From: Sphaerotilus microaerophilus
GTDB lineage: Bacteria > Pseudomonadota > Gammaproteobacteria > Burkholderiales > Burkholderiaceae_C
Assembly: GCF_023734135.1 (NCBI RefSeq)
Contig: NZ_AP025730.1
Location: 558,001 to 622,000, forward strand
Direction of reading: 5' to 3'
DNA: 64,000 nucleotides
Of the stretch, positions 37,267 through 46,614 are shown one piece after another; position 1 is the stretch's first letter; every line of letters starts with the position of its first letter. The position numbers were made by a program, and so were the translations under genes. The notes below the pieces were generated by a model. It had not been told where the DNA came from. It saw only the letters and a list, made by a program, of their open reading frames with translations, and made no database searches.

Positions 37267-38958
37267 ATGTCCAGCATTCCCGCCAACGCCAAGGTCGCGG
37301 CGGCACCGATGACGGCAGAGGAGAAGAAGGTCATCTTCGCCTCGTCGCTCGGTACCGTCTTCGAGTGGTACGACTTCTACCTGTACGGCTCGCTCGCGGC
37401 GATCATCGCCAAGCAGTTCTTCTCAGGCCTCGATCCGTCGGCCGCGTTCATCTTCGCGCTGCTGGCCTTCGCCGCCGGCTTCATCGTGCGCCCCTTCGGT
37501 GCGCTGGTGTTCGGCCGCCTGGGCGACATGATCGGGCGCAAGTACACCTTCCTGGTCACCATCCTGATCATGGGCCTGTCGACCTTCATCGTCGGCGTGC
37601 TGCCCAGCTACGCGTCCATCGGCGTGGCCGCCCCGGTCATCCTGATCGCGCTGCGCATGCTGCAGGGCCTGGCGCTGGGTGGTGAGTACGGCGGTGCCGC
37701 CACCTACGTGGCCGAGCACGCCCCGCAGGGCCGGCGCGGTGCCTACACCGCCTGGATCCAGACCACGGCGACGCTGGGCCTGTTCCTGTCGCTGATGGTC
37801 ATTCTGGGCACCCGCTCGGCCATCGGCGAAGCTGCCTTTGCCGACTGGGGCTGGCGCGTGCCGTTCATCGTGTCGATCCTGCTGCTGGCCATCAGCGTGT
37901 GGATCCGCCTGTCGATGAATGAATCGCCCGCCTTCAAGAAGATGAAGGAAGAGGGCAAGACCTCCAAGGCGCCGCTGTCCGAGTCCTTCGGCCAGTGGAA
38001 GAACCTGAAGATCGTCATCCTGGCGCTGCTGGGCCTGGTGGCCGGCCAGGCCGTGGTGTGGTACTCGGGCCAGTTCTACGCGCTGTTCTTCCTGACCAGC
38101 GTCCTGAAGGTCGACAGCGCTACCGCCAACATCCTGGTGGCCATCTCCCTGATCATCGGCACGCCGTTCTTCGTGGTGTTCGGCACGCTGTCCGACAAGA
38201 TCGGCCGCAAGCCCATCATCATGGCCGGCCTCGCACTGGCGGTGGTGACCTATTTCCCGCTGTTCAAGGCGCTGACCGAAGCCGCCAACCCAGACTTGGC
38301 CAAGGCACAGGCCACTGCCACGATCTCGGTGAAGGCCGACCCGGCCACCTGCTCCTTCCAGGGCAGCCCGATCGCCCGCGAAGTCGACTTCACCAGCGGC
38401 TGCGACATCGCCAAGCGTGCCCTGGCCCAGAACTCGGCCAGCTACTCCAACGAGGCGCTGTCGGCCGGCTCGCCCGCCGTCATCAAGATCGGTGACAAGG
38501 AGCTCACGCCCCCCACCGGCGTGCTGACCGCTGGTGGCCACAAGTTCGACGAAGCCTCGGGCAAGGCCATTGCCGCCTTCAAGAAGGACCTGGGCGCCGC
38601 ACTGAAGGAAGCCGGCTACCCCGCCAAGGCCGATCCGGCCAAGGTGGACAAGGTCAAGATCGTGCTGATCCTGACCGTGCTGGTGATCTACGTGACCATG
38701 GTTTACGGCCCGATCGCCGCGATGCTGGTGGAGATGTTCCCGACCCGCATCCGCTACACCTCCATGTCCCTGCCGTACCACATCGGCAACGGCTGGTTCG
38801 GTGGTCTGCTGCCAACCATCTCCTTCGCGATGGTGGCGCAGAACGGCGACATGTACTACGGCCTGTGGTACCCGATCACCATCGCCGCGATGACCTTCGT
38901 GATCGGCATGATCTTTGTGAAGGAAACCAAGGACGTCGACATCTACGCCAGGGACTGA
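37267..38958 (+). CDS. MHS-type MFS transporter with large periplasmic insertion
   Basis: 563 residues, longer than the usual about 430-450. Twelve helices. MHS features: SLGTVFEWYDFYLYGSLA in TM1, FGRLGDMIGRKYTF (motif A), LQGLALGGEYGGAATYVAEHAP and LSDKIGRKPIIMAG. Relatives are ProP, KgtP, ShiA and citrate/proline-betaine symporters. About 125 residues (roughly 338-462) are inserted in the TM9-TM10 loop, predicted periplasmic, with two cysteines (ATCSF and SGCDI) that could form a disulfide. The substrate is probably an organic acid or osmolyte. A strong terminator follows. Confidence 0.9.
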   Translation: MSSIPANAKVAAAPMTAEEKKVIFASSLGTVFEWYDFYLYGSLAAIIAKQFFSGLDPSAAFIFALLAFAAGFIVRPFGALVFGRLGDMIGRKYTFLVTILIMGLSTFIVGVLPSYASIGVAAPVILIALRMLQGLALGGEYGGAATYVAEHAPQGRRGAYTAWIQTTATLGLFLSLMVILGTRSAIGEAAFADWGWRVPFIVSILLLAISVWIRLSMNESPAFKKMKEEGKTSKAPLSESFGQWKNLKIVILALLGLVAGQAVVWYSGQFYALFFLTSVLKVDSATANILVAISLIIGTPFFVVFGTLSDKIGRKPIIMAGLALAVVTYFPLFKALTEAANPDLAKAQATATISVKADPATCSFQGSPIAREVDFTSGCDIAKRALAQNSASYSNEALSAGSPAVIKIGDKELTPPTGVLTAGGHKFDEASGKAIAAFKKDLGAALKEAGYPAKADPAKVDKVKIVLILTVLVIYVTMVYGPIAAMLVEMFPTRIRYTSMSLPYHIGNGWFGGLLPTISFAMVAQNGDMYYGLWYPITIAAMTFVIGMIFVKETKDVDIYARD

Positions 38959-39063
38959 CGGCGGACATGTCGGGCGTCCCGGCGCCCGGCCCGCCGGCAG
39001 ACCGGGCGGCTGTACCTCGCCTGGCAGGGACTGCCGCAGGCAAATGCCCTGCCTGCTCCTTCC

Positions 39064-39094
39064 AAGCGCCCCGCCCGGGGCGCTTCTGTGTTTT
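39064..39094 (+). terminator. Rho-independent terminator after the MFS gene
   Basis: AAGCGCCCCG-CC-CGGGGCGCTT (39064-39085) is a perfect 10 bp stem, followed by the T-rich TCTGTGTTTT. It lies 106 bp past the MFS stop. Confidence 0.8.
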
Positions 39095-39183
39095 CGACGC
39101 CGCCCTGCAAGCGCCTCGTCAGTCCGACGGGGGCATCATCGCTACATCACAGCGCTTCACGCGCCCTTCAAGGAACTCCCATC

Positions 39184-39390
39184 ATGTGGAAGCTCGTTCT
39201 CGGTTTCATCGTCTTTGCCGCCCTGGCGCTGTTCATCCTGATGAAGAGCGGCGGGGACATCGACATGAGCGGTGAAAAGCACGGCACCGAGTCCCATCCT
39301 CCGGCGGCCTCCGAGCCGGCGGTGGCGCCGGCATCGGCCGTGGCGCCAGCGAGCGCGGCCGCCCCGGCCGCGTCTGCCGCCTCGAATTGA
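39184..39390 (+). CDS. Small single-pass membrane protein, unknown function
   Basis: 68 residues. One N-terminal membrane helix (MWKLVLGFIVFAALALFIL) is followed by MKSGGDIDMSGEKHGTE and a proline/alanine/serine-rich tail. AAGGAA 11 bases upstream supports the ATG. It is not recognised as a named family. It lies between the MFS terminator and a universal-stress gene, co-directional with both, and may be transcribed on its own. Confidence 0.62.
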   Translation: MWKLVLGFIVFAALALFILMKSGGDIDMSGEKHGTESHPPAASEPAVAPASAVAPASAAAPAASAASN

Positions 39391-39522
39391 TCGGTCGAGG
39401 TTTGATCTGACCCGCCGGCCTGTGCGCTAAGCGCACTGCCGCGCAGGGCCATCCTGACGCCGATCAAGTTCGGAACCCGGCAGTGCTCTAGAGTCGGCTC
39501 GTCCAACTCTGGTGAATCTGCC

Positions 39523-39966
39523 ATGTTCAAGCATCTCCTCGTTCCCGTCGACGGCTCTGACCTGTCCGTGCGCGCCATGACGTCCAGCATCGTGCTGGCC
39601 AAGACGCTCGGTGCGCGCATCACCGGTTTCGTGGCCGAGCCGGACCTGCCGATGTCCACCATCAGCACCAACCCGACGGTCTTCACCGAGCAGGTGAAGA
39701 ACCACGAAGCCAAGTCCGAGGCTCATGCCCAGGCCGTGCTGAGCAAGTTCGAGAGCCTCGCCAAGGAAGCCGGCGTCGAGTTCGTGGCCGACCACACCAA
39801 TACCCAGCAGGTGGACCGCGCGATCGTCGATGCGGCCGACCGGGCCGGTGCCGACCTGATCCTGATGGTCACGCACGGCCGCGGCTTCTTCGGCGAGTTG
39901 CTGTTCGGCTCGCACACCAAGAACGTCATGTCGATGACCAAGGTGTCGCTGCTGGCGATGCACTGA
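39523..39966 (+). CDS. Universal stress protein, UspA family
   Basis: 147 residues, one Usp domain. FKHLLVPVDGSDLSVRAM opens the fold, and VTHGRGFFGELLFGSHTKNVM holds the ATP-binding pattern G-x2-G-x9-G-S/T, so it is probably an ATP-binding type. Cytoplasmic; involved in survival under stress or energy limitation in characterised members. It is followed by a likely terminator. The 132 bp upstream hold no recognised promoter. Confidence 0.95.
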   Translation: MFKHLLVPVDGSDLSVRAMTSSIVLAKTLGARITGFVAEPDLPMSTISTNPTVFTEQVKNHEAKSEAHAQAVLSKFESLAKEAGVEFVADHTNTQQVDRAIVDAADRAGADLILMVTHGRGFFGELLFGSHTKNVMSMTKVSLLAMH

Positions 39967-39973
39967 TGGCGGC

Positions 39974-40016
39974 AGCCACCCGGTGGTGGCTTCCTTCCGC
40001 CCTTTTCGCCCGTCCC
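39974..40016 (+). terminator. Probable terminator after the uspA-like gene
   Basis: AGCCACC-CGGT-GGTGGCT (39974-39991) is a perfect 7 bp stem, followed by a pyrimidine-rich run containing TTTT. It begins 8 bp past the stop codon. Confidence 0.65.
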
Positions 40017-40176
40017 CTCTCCCTCACCCTGAGCGAGTGAATAAGTCACGCGCGCAGCCGTAGACTTGCCGCATCGGGCGGCGAGTCCTGTGGTGGATTG
40101 CCCGCTGGCAGCCATCGCTCGCTGCGCCCGGCCCGTCGAGAGGCCGCTGCCAGAGGGTGGCGGGTGAGGAGTCTGC

Positions 40177-43100
40177 ATGCGCCGCTTCGTGCGCCCCCCC
40201 CGGTTCTGTGTCCCCACGGCGCGCACGTGGTCGCGGCGCGTGAACGCCATGGCGACCGGCTTGGTGCTGGGTGCGGCCGCCCTGTGCGCGACCTTTGCGG
40301 CCCAGGCCGTGCAAGTGCGCAGCGTCAGCCCCAGTGGCGAAGTGGGCGAGGTCCAGCAGGTGCTGCTGCGCTTCGGCGCGCCGGTGGTGCCCTTCGGTGC
40401 ACCGCGGCTGGCCGATCCGGCGCTGCTGCGCTGCGATGGCCTGGCTACCGCCCCGTCCACCCCGTCCACCCCGCCCGGCCAGGGCCGCTGGCTCGGCCCG
40501 GCTGAATGGGCCTACGAACTGCGCGAGGCCCTGCCCCCCGGTGTGCGCTGCACACTGGCGCTGCGGCCGAACTGGCAGCCCAGCGTCGCCGTGCAGGCGG
40601 CTTCAGGCGCAGCAACGCCCAGCCCCTCCGCCACGCTCGACGGCCCGCGCGAATTCCACTTTTCGACGGCCGGCCCCACCGTCCAGCAGGTCTGGCCCTG
40701 GGAGGGTGCCGAGGTCGAGGAGGAGGCGCACTGGCTGCTGCAGCTCAACGGTCCCGTGCAGGGGGCATCCTTGGCGGACCATGCCTGGTGCGAAGTCCAG
40801 GGCATCGGCGAGCGCATTCCGCTCGTGCTGGTCGACGGGCCAGCGCGCGCGGCGGTGCTGAAGGCCCGCCGGGTCGGTGCGGCCCAGGCCGAGCGCAGCC
40901 TGCTGCTGCGTTGCCAGCGCCCGCTGCCGGCCGGGGCGACGGTGCGCCTGGTCTGGGGCGCGGGCATCGCTTCGGCGCGCAACCCGCAGGTGTTGACCCG
41001 TGAGACACGCTCCTGGCAGTGGACCGTGCGTGCGCCGTTTTCCGCCGAATTCGCCTGCGAGCGCGAGCGCGCCGAGGCGCCCTGCCTGCCGCTGCGCCCG
41101 CTGCGCCTGCGCTTCTCGGCACCGGTGCCGCGCGCGCTGGCCGAGCAGATCCGCCTGGTTCCGCAGACGTCCGCGCCGGCGCCGGCCCAGGCTGGCCTGG
41201 CCCCGCGCTTCGACGCCGACGACCGTGCTGCCAGCGTCAGCGAGATCGCCTTCCCCAGCCCGCTGCCCGAGCAGGCGCGCTACCTGCTGACGCTGCCGGC
41301 GGGGCTGCGCGACGAGTCCGGCCGGGCCCTGTCGAATGCCTCGGCCTTTCCACTGGCCACCGGCACCGGGCCAATGCCGCCGCTGGCCAAGTTCGCCGCG
41401 GCGCCCTTCGGCGTGATCGAGGCGGGCACGCCCACCGAGCCGGCGGCACTGCCGATCACGCTGCGCCACGTCCAGCAGGGCGACGGGCGCACGGGCCGGG
41501 CCGTGGTGGCCGTCAAGCGGCTGGATGCCAGCACGCCCGACATCGAGCTGCTGCGCTGGCACGCCCGCCTGGCGCGTTACCACGAGAGCCGCCTGACCGC
41601 GCGCGAGGCCGGCCTGCCGCAGGCGAGCTGGTGGGTCGAAGGCGCGCCGCGCGAGGACGCCGGGCGCGGCACCGGCCGCGCCGCGCGCGAGCGCCAGGAG
41701 CGCCTGGTCGGCAGCCGCGAGCTGTCGCTGCTGGCGAAGGAGGGCGGCGTGCAGCGCAGCCCGCTGCCCGGCCCACCGACGCTGGCGAAGGGTGCTTCGG
41801 CCGCAGCCAGCGCTGCCGACGCCCGCGCCACCGAGGTGATCGGCCTGCCGCTGGCGCAGCCGGGCTACCACCTGGTCGAGATCGAATCTCGCCTACTCGG
41901 CCAGGCCCTGCTCGCCAGCCCGGCGGCTGCGTCGGCCGCCTCGGCCCCAGTGCCCCTGGCCAGCCCGGCGGCCCCGATGTACGTGCGCACCGGTGTGCTT
42001 GTGACCAACCTGGGCGTGCACTTCAAGCGTGGGCGCAGCTCCAGCCTGGTCTGGGTCAGCACGCTCGACCGCGCCCGGCCGGTCGAGGGCGCGGAGGTGG
42101 CGGTCAACGACTGCCGCGGCCAGCGGCTCTGGGCCGGCCGCACCGATGCCGCCGGGCTGGCGCGCATCCCGCGCGGCTTTGCCGACGAGGTCGACAGCGA
42201 GGCCGGCCCGCGCTGCATCGGCGAGGCCGCCTACTTCGTGACCGCCCGCAAGGCCCAGCCAAGCAGCGGCGGCGGCAGTGCCGATGGCAGCGCAGTGGTC
42301 ACCGACCTGGCCTTCGTCTTCAGCCACTGGAACCGCGGCATCGAGACCTGGCGCTTCAACCACCCCACCGCCAGCGGCACCGAGAGCGACCTGCGCGTGC
42401 ACACCCTGCTCGATCGCAGCCTGCTGCGCGCGGGCGACACCGTTTCGATGAAGCACCTCGTGCGTGCCGAGACCGAGCGTGGCCTGGCGCTGGTCAACGC
42501 CGCCGACTGGCCCACCGAGCTGCAGATCACCCACCAGGGCAGCGGCGAGGTCACCCGCATCGCCCTGCCGGCGCAGCCGGCCAACGCCCAGGCGACGCCG
42601 CTGCGCGCGCTGCCCATGCAGTGGGCGATTCCCGCCACCGCCAAGCTGGGCCGCTACGAGCTGACGCTGCACCGCGGCGCGCGCCAGTGGTCGGCCGGCG
42701 CCTTCCGCGTCGAGGCCTTCCGCGTGCCGCTGGTGGATGCCCGCCTGAGCCTGGCCGGTGCGGCCAAGGGGCCGCTGGTCGCTCCCCAGGCGCTGAACTT
42801 CGCGGTGCAGCTCAACCACCTTTCGGGTGGCGGCGTGGCCGCCCCGGCGAGCTTCTCGGCGCTGCTGCGCGAGCGCGAGCCGGCCTTTGCCGGCTACGAG
42901 GACTACAGCTTCTCGGCCCCGCGCGAGCGTGCCGCCGGCAGCCTGCCCGATGCTGACGGCGCTGGCGAAGGCGCTGGCGATGGTGCCTATGCCCCGGCGC
43001 AGGGCCGCTTGGTGGCCGACCGGCTGGCGCTGCGCACCGATGCCCAGGGCGCCGCCACGGTGGCACTCGCCAAGCTGCCGGCCCTGGCCGGGCTGAAGCG

Positions 43101-46100
43101 GCCCGCCGAGCTGGTCGCCGAGCTGAGCTTTGACGACCCCAACGGCGAGCGTCAGACCGTCGCCCAGACCCTGCCGGTCTGGCCGGCCGCCCTGCAGGTG
43201 GGGCTGCGTGCACGCTCCTGGCTGGCGCAGCGCGGCCGTGTGCCGCTGCAGGCGGTGGTACTGGACACGGCAGGGAAACCGCAAGCGGGCCGGACGGTGG
43301 AGGTGCGCGCCCGCGTCGTGCGCCTGACCAGCACCCGCCAGCGCGTGGTCGGCGGCTTCTACGCCTACGACGACCGCCAGGAGGTGCAGGAGCTCGGCCC
43401 CGTGTGTGGCGGCCGGACCGACGCCCGCGGCCTGCTGGTCTGCGACAGCGAATTGACCCAGGCCGGCGAGGTGGAGCTGATCGCCCGCGTGGCCGACGAC
43501 GCCGGGCGCGCCACCGAGGCCGCCACGTCGGTGTGGATCTCCGGCAGTGGCGAGCAGTGGTTCGCGCAGGACAACGACGACCGCATCGACCTGCTGCCCG
43601 AGAAGCGCGAGCTGGCGCCCGGCGAGACCGCCCGCCTGCAGGTGCGCATGCCCTTCCGAGAGGCCACCGTGCTGGTCACCGTGGAGCGCGAGGGCGTGCT
43701 CGACAGCCGCGTGCTGACCCTGCGCGGCAGCGACCCGGTCATCGAGCTGCCGATCCCTGTGCCTGGGGCCGGTGCAGCAGGTGCCACAGGTGCAGTGGGT
43801 GAGGCGTCCGGCTGGGCGCCCAACGTCTACGTCAGCGCGCTGGTGCTGCGCGGCCGGGTGCGGCACGTGCCCTGGTACTCCTTCTTCGATTGGGGCTGGC
43901 GGGCGCCGCTCGACTGGCTGCGTGCCTGGCGCCATGAGGGCTCGGAGTACCAGCCGCCCACCGCGATGGTCGACCTCGCCAGGCCGGCCTTCAAGCTCGG
44001 CGTCGCCCAGCTGCGGATCGGTCTGGCGGCGCACCGCCTGGACGTCAAGGTCGAGACCGACCGCCCGCAGTACGGCCCACGCCAGACCGTGCACGCCCAG
44101 GTGCAGGTCACGCGCGGCGGCCAGCCGGTGGCCGGGGGGGAGATCGCCTTTGCCGCGGTGGACGAGGGCCTGCTGGCGCTGGCGCCCAACGAGAGCTGGC
44201 AGCTGTTGGAGCAGATGTACCAGCCGCGCCCCTGGGGCGTCGAGACCTCGACCGCGCAGAACGAGATCGTCGGCCGGCGCCATTACGGCCGCAAGGCCCT
44301 GCCGCCCGGCGGCGGCGGCGGGCTGAACCCGACGCGCGAGCTTTTCGACACCCTGCTGCTCTGGCGGGCGGTGGTGAAGCTCGACGCCCAGGGGCGCGCC
44401 CGCATCGACGTGCCGCTGAACGACTCGCTGACGGCCTTCCGCCTCATCGCCCTGGCCGATGCGGGGGCAGACCGCTTCGGCAGTGGCCACGCCAGCATCC
44501 GCGTCACCCAGGACCTGCAGCTCATCGCCGGCCTGCCGACGGTGGTGCGCCAGGGCGACCGCTTCGAGGCGCTCTTCACCGTGCGCAACACCACCGACCG
44601 CGCGGTGACGCTTGACGCCACGCTCAAGGCCACGGTGACCCAGGGGCTCGCCGCGGAGCTGCCAGCCCCGGGCACCACGGCGACCCTGGCCGGCTCGACC
44701 GTGCCGCTGGCCCTGCCGGCGCAGCGCCTGCAGCTGGGCGCCAACGCCGCTGCCGAGCTGCGCTGGCCGGTCACGGTGCCGGCAGCGGCCAGCGCGCTGG
44801 CCTGGGAGGCCGCGGTGGTGGAGGTCAACCGCGACGGCGGTGCCCAGCTCACGCCGCAGCGTGACGCCCTGCGCTTCACCCAGCGGGTCGAGCCCGCCCA
44901 GCCGCTGCGCGTGCTGCAGGCCAGTCTGCAGCAGATCGATGGCAGCCTGCAGATCCCTGTTGCGCCGCCCGGTGGTGGTGCCGGCGGTGCAGCAGGCGGC
45001 GTGGTGGCCGAGCTGCGCCCGCGCCTGGCCGGCGCCCTGCCGGGCATCCGCCGCTGGTTCGAGGCCTACCCCTACACCTGCCTGGAACAGCGGGCCTCTC
45101 GCGCCATCGGCCTGCGCGACCTGGCCGGCTGGAAAGCGCTGCTGGGCGAGCTGCCCGGCTACCTCGATGGGGACGGCCTCGCGCACTACTTCCCGCCGCG
45201 TGCGGAAGACGGCCCGGGCGGCGGCAGCGACCGCCTGAGCGCCTATCTGCTCGCACTGGCCGACACCGCCGGCTGGCCGCTGCCCCCTGAGCTGCGTGAC
45301 CGCCTGCTCGACGGGCTCACCGCCTTTGTCGAGGGCCGCATCGAGCGCCATTTCCCCGCTCCGCGGGCCGACCGCGATGTGCGCAAGCTCGCCGCGCTGG
45401 AGGCGCTGTCTCGCCACGGCCGGGCCCAGGCGCGCCAGCTCGCCAGCCTGGAGATCACGCCGACGCAGTGGCCCACCTCGGCCCTGCTGGACTGGCTGGC
45501 GCTGCTGCAGCGCGTCGATGGCGTCCCCCAGCGCGACGCCCGGCTGGCCGAGGCGCAGCGCCTGCTGCGCGCACGCCTGCTGGCCTCCGGCAGCACGCTG
45601 CGCTTTGCCGACGAGGCGGGCGACGCCTGGAGCTGGCTCATGGAGGGGCCCGACGCCAACGCCGCGCGCCTGCTGCTGCTGGCGGTGCACAGCAGCGACC
45701 CGGCCTGGCACGGCGACGCGCCGCGGCTGGCGGCCGGCCTGGCGCTGCGCCTGCACGGCGGTGATGGTCCCCAACGGGACGCCCTCGCCAACGGCGCCTT
45801 TGGCAGCACCACCGCCAACGCCTGGGCCAGCCTCGCCTTCGAGCAGTTCTCGCTGCAGCGCGAGTCCCAGCAGGTCACCGGCCGCACCCGCGTGAGCCTG
45901 GGCACCGCCGTGCGCGAGCTGGACTGGTCCCGCCGAGCCGAGGGCGAGCGCCTCACCCTGCCCTGGCCAGCGCAGGCTGGCACCCTGCAGGTGCAGCAGC
46001 AGGGCGGCGGGCGGCCCTGGCTGGCGCTGCAGAGCCTCTCGGCCGCGCCGCTGACGGCGCCGGTGGCGGCGGGCTACCGCCTCGAGCGCAGCGTCAGCGC

Positions 46101-46512
46101 GGTCGAGCAGAAAACCCCGGGCCGGTGGAGCCGCGGCGACGTGCTGCGCGTGCAGCTGGTGGTCGATGCCCAGGCCGACCTCGGCTGGGTGGTCGTGAGC
46201 GATCCGGTGCCCGCCGGCGCCACCCTGCTCGGCAGCGGCCTGGGCCGCGACAGCCAGATCGCCACCGCCCGCAGCCGTGCCGCAGGGGAGGGCGGGGACA
46301 GCGGCAGCGCCTGGCTGGCCTACGAGGAGCGCCGCCCGGACGCCTGGCGGGCCTACTACCGCTGGCTGCCGCGCGGGCGCCACACGCTCAGCTACACCCT
46401 GCGGCTCAACACGGTCGGCCGCTTTGCACTGCCGCCGAGCCGGGTGGAGGCGATGTATGCGCCGCAGCAGCATGCCGAGCTGCCGCTGGCGCCGGTCGAA
46501 GTCGGGCCCTGA
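40177..46512 (+). CDS. Periplasmic alpha-2-macroglobulin-like protease trap
   Basis: 2111 residues; bacterial homologues are often 1500-2000. A basic N-terminus and hydrophobic stretch end at AAQAVQ, a Sec-type signal without a lipobox. Macroglobulin-like beta domains follow (MG2: RTGVLVTNLGVHFKRGRSSSLVWVSTLD; DRSLLRAGDTVSMKHLVR), then the alpha-2-macroglobulin core (LLWRAVVKLDAQGRARIDVPLNDSLTAFRLIALAD). The thioester domain has YPYTCLEQRASR; Cys1635 and the CLEQ motif match the reactive thioester of E. coli A2M. Such proteins trap foreign proteases. The usual partner pbpC is absent here. GAGGAG supports the start. Confidence 0.93.
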   Translation: MRRFVRPPRFCVPTARTWSRRVNAMATGLVLGAAALCATFAAQAVQVRSVSPSGEVGEVQQVLLRFGAPVVPFGAPRLADPALLRCDGLATAPSTPSTPPGQGRWLGPAEWAYELREALPPGVRCTLALRPNWQPSVAVQAASGAATPSPSATLDGPREFHFSTAGPTVQQVWPWEGAEVEEEAHWLLQLNGPVQGASLADHAWCEVQGIGERIPLVLVDGPARAAVLKARRVGAAQAERSLLLRCQRPLPAGATVRLVWGAGIASARNPQVLTRETRSWQWTVRAPFSAEFACERERAEAPCLPLRPLRLRFSAPVPRALAEQIRLVPQTSAPAPAQAGLAPRFDADDRAASVSEIAFPSPLPEQARYLLTLPAGLRDESGRALSNASAFPLATGTGPMPPLAKFAAAPFGVIEAGTPTEPAALPITLRHVQQGDGRTGRAVVAVKRLDASTPDIELLRWHARLARYHESRLTAREAGLPQASWWVEGAPREDAGRGTGRAARERQERLVGSRELSLLAKEGGVQRSPLPGPPTLAKGASAAASAADARATEVIGLPLAQPGYHLVEIESRLLGQALLASPAAASAASAPVPLASPAAPMYVRTGVLVTNLGVHFKRGRSSSLVWVSTLDRARPVEGAEVAVNDCRGQRLWAGRTDAAGLARIPRGFADEVDSEAGPRCIGEAAYFVTARKAQPSSGGGSADGSAVVTDLAFVFSHWNRGIETWRFNHPTASGTESDLRVHTLLDRSLLRAGDTVSMKHLVRAETERGLALVNAADWPTELQITHQGSGEVTRIALPAQPANAQATPLRALPMQWAIPATAKLGRYELTLHRGARQWSAGAFRVEAFRVPLVDARLSLAGAAKGPLVAPQALNFAVQLNHLSGGGVAAPASFSALLREREPAFAGYEDYSFSAPRERAAGSLPDADGAGEGAGDGAYAPAQGRLVADRLALRTDAQGAATVALAKLPALAGLKRPAELVAELSFDDPNGERQTVAQTLPVWPAALQVGLRARSWLAQRGRVPLQAVVLDTAGKPQAGRTVEVRARVVRLTSTRQRVVGGFYAYDDRQEVQELGPVCGGRTDARGLLVCDSELTQAGEVELIARVADDAGRATEAATSVWISGSGEQWFAQDNDDRIDLLPEKRELAPGETARLQVRMPFREATVLVTVEREGVLDSRVLTLRGSDPVIELPIPVPGAGAAGATGAVGEASGWAPNVYVSALVLRGRVRHVPWYSFFDWGWRAPLDWLRAWRHEGSEYQPPTAMVDLARPAFKLGVAQLRIGLAAHRLDVKVETDRPQYGPRQTVHAQVQVTRGGQPVAGGEIAFAAVDEGLLALAPNESWQLLEQMYQPRPWGVETSTAQNEIVGRRHYGRKALPPGGGGGLNPTRELFDTLLLWRAVVKLDAQGRARIDVPLNDSLTAFRLIALADAGADRFGSGHASIRVTQDLQLIAGLPTVVRQGDRFEALFTVRNTTDRAVTLDATLKATVTQGLAAELPAPGTTATLAGSTVPLALPAQRLQLGANAAAELRWPVTVPAAASALAWEAAVVEVNRDGGAQLTPQRDALRFTQRVEPAQPLRVLQASLQQIDGSLQIPVAPPGGGAGGAAGGVVAELRPRLAGALPGIRRWFEAYPYTCLEQRASRAIGLRDLAGWKALLGELPGYLDGDGLAHYFPPRAEDGPGGGSDRLSAYLLALADTAGWPLPPELRDRLLDGLTAFVEGRIERHFPAPRADRDVRKLAALEALSRHGRAQARQLASLEITPTQWPTSALLDWLALLQRVDGVPQRDARLAEAQRLLRARLLASGSTLRFADEAGDAWSWLMEGPDANAARLLLLAVHSSDPAWHGDAPRLAAGLALRLHGGDGPQRDALANGAFGSTTANAWASLAFEQFSLQRESQQVTGRTRVSLGTAVRELDWSRRAEGERLTLPWPAQAGTLQVQQQGGGRPWLALQSLSAAPLTAPVAAGYRLERSVSAVEQKTPGRWSRGDVLRVQLVVDAQADLGWVVVSDPVPAGATLLGSGLGRDSQIATARSRAAGEGGDSGSAWLAYEERRPDAWRAYYRWLPRGRHTLSYTLRLNTVGRFALPPSRVEAMYAPQQHAELPLAPVEVGP

Positions 46513-46614
46513 AGCGAGGTGGAGTGGCGGTTTGGGGGCGGTGTCGGGGTTGGTGGGCACGGGGCTTGCATTAGACTTCGCGGCCCGCCCTGCCTCCCCC
46601 GCCCTGCCCCTCCC

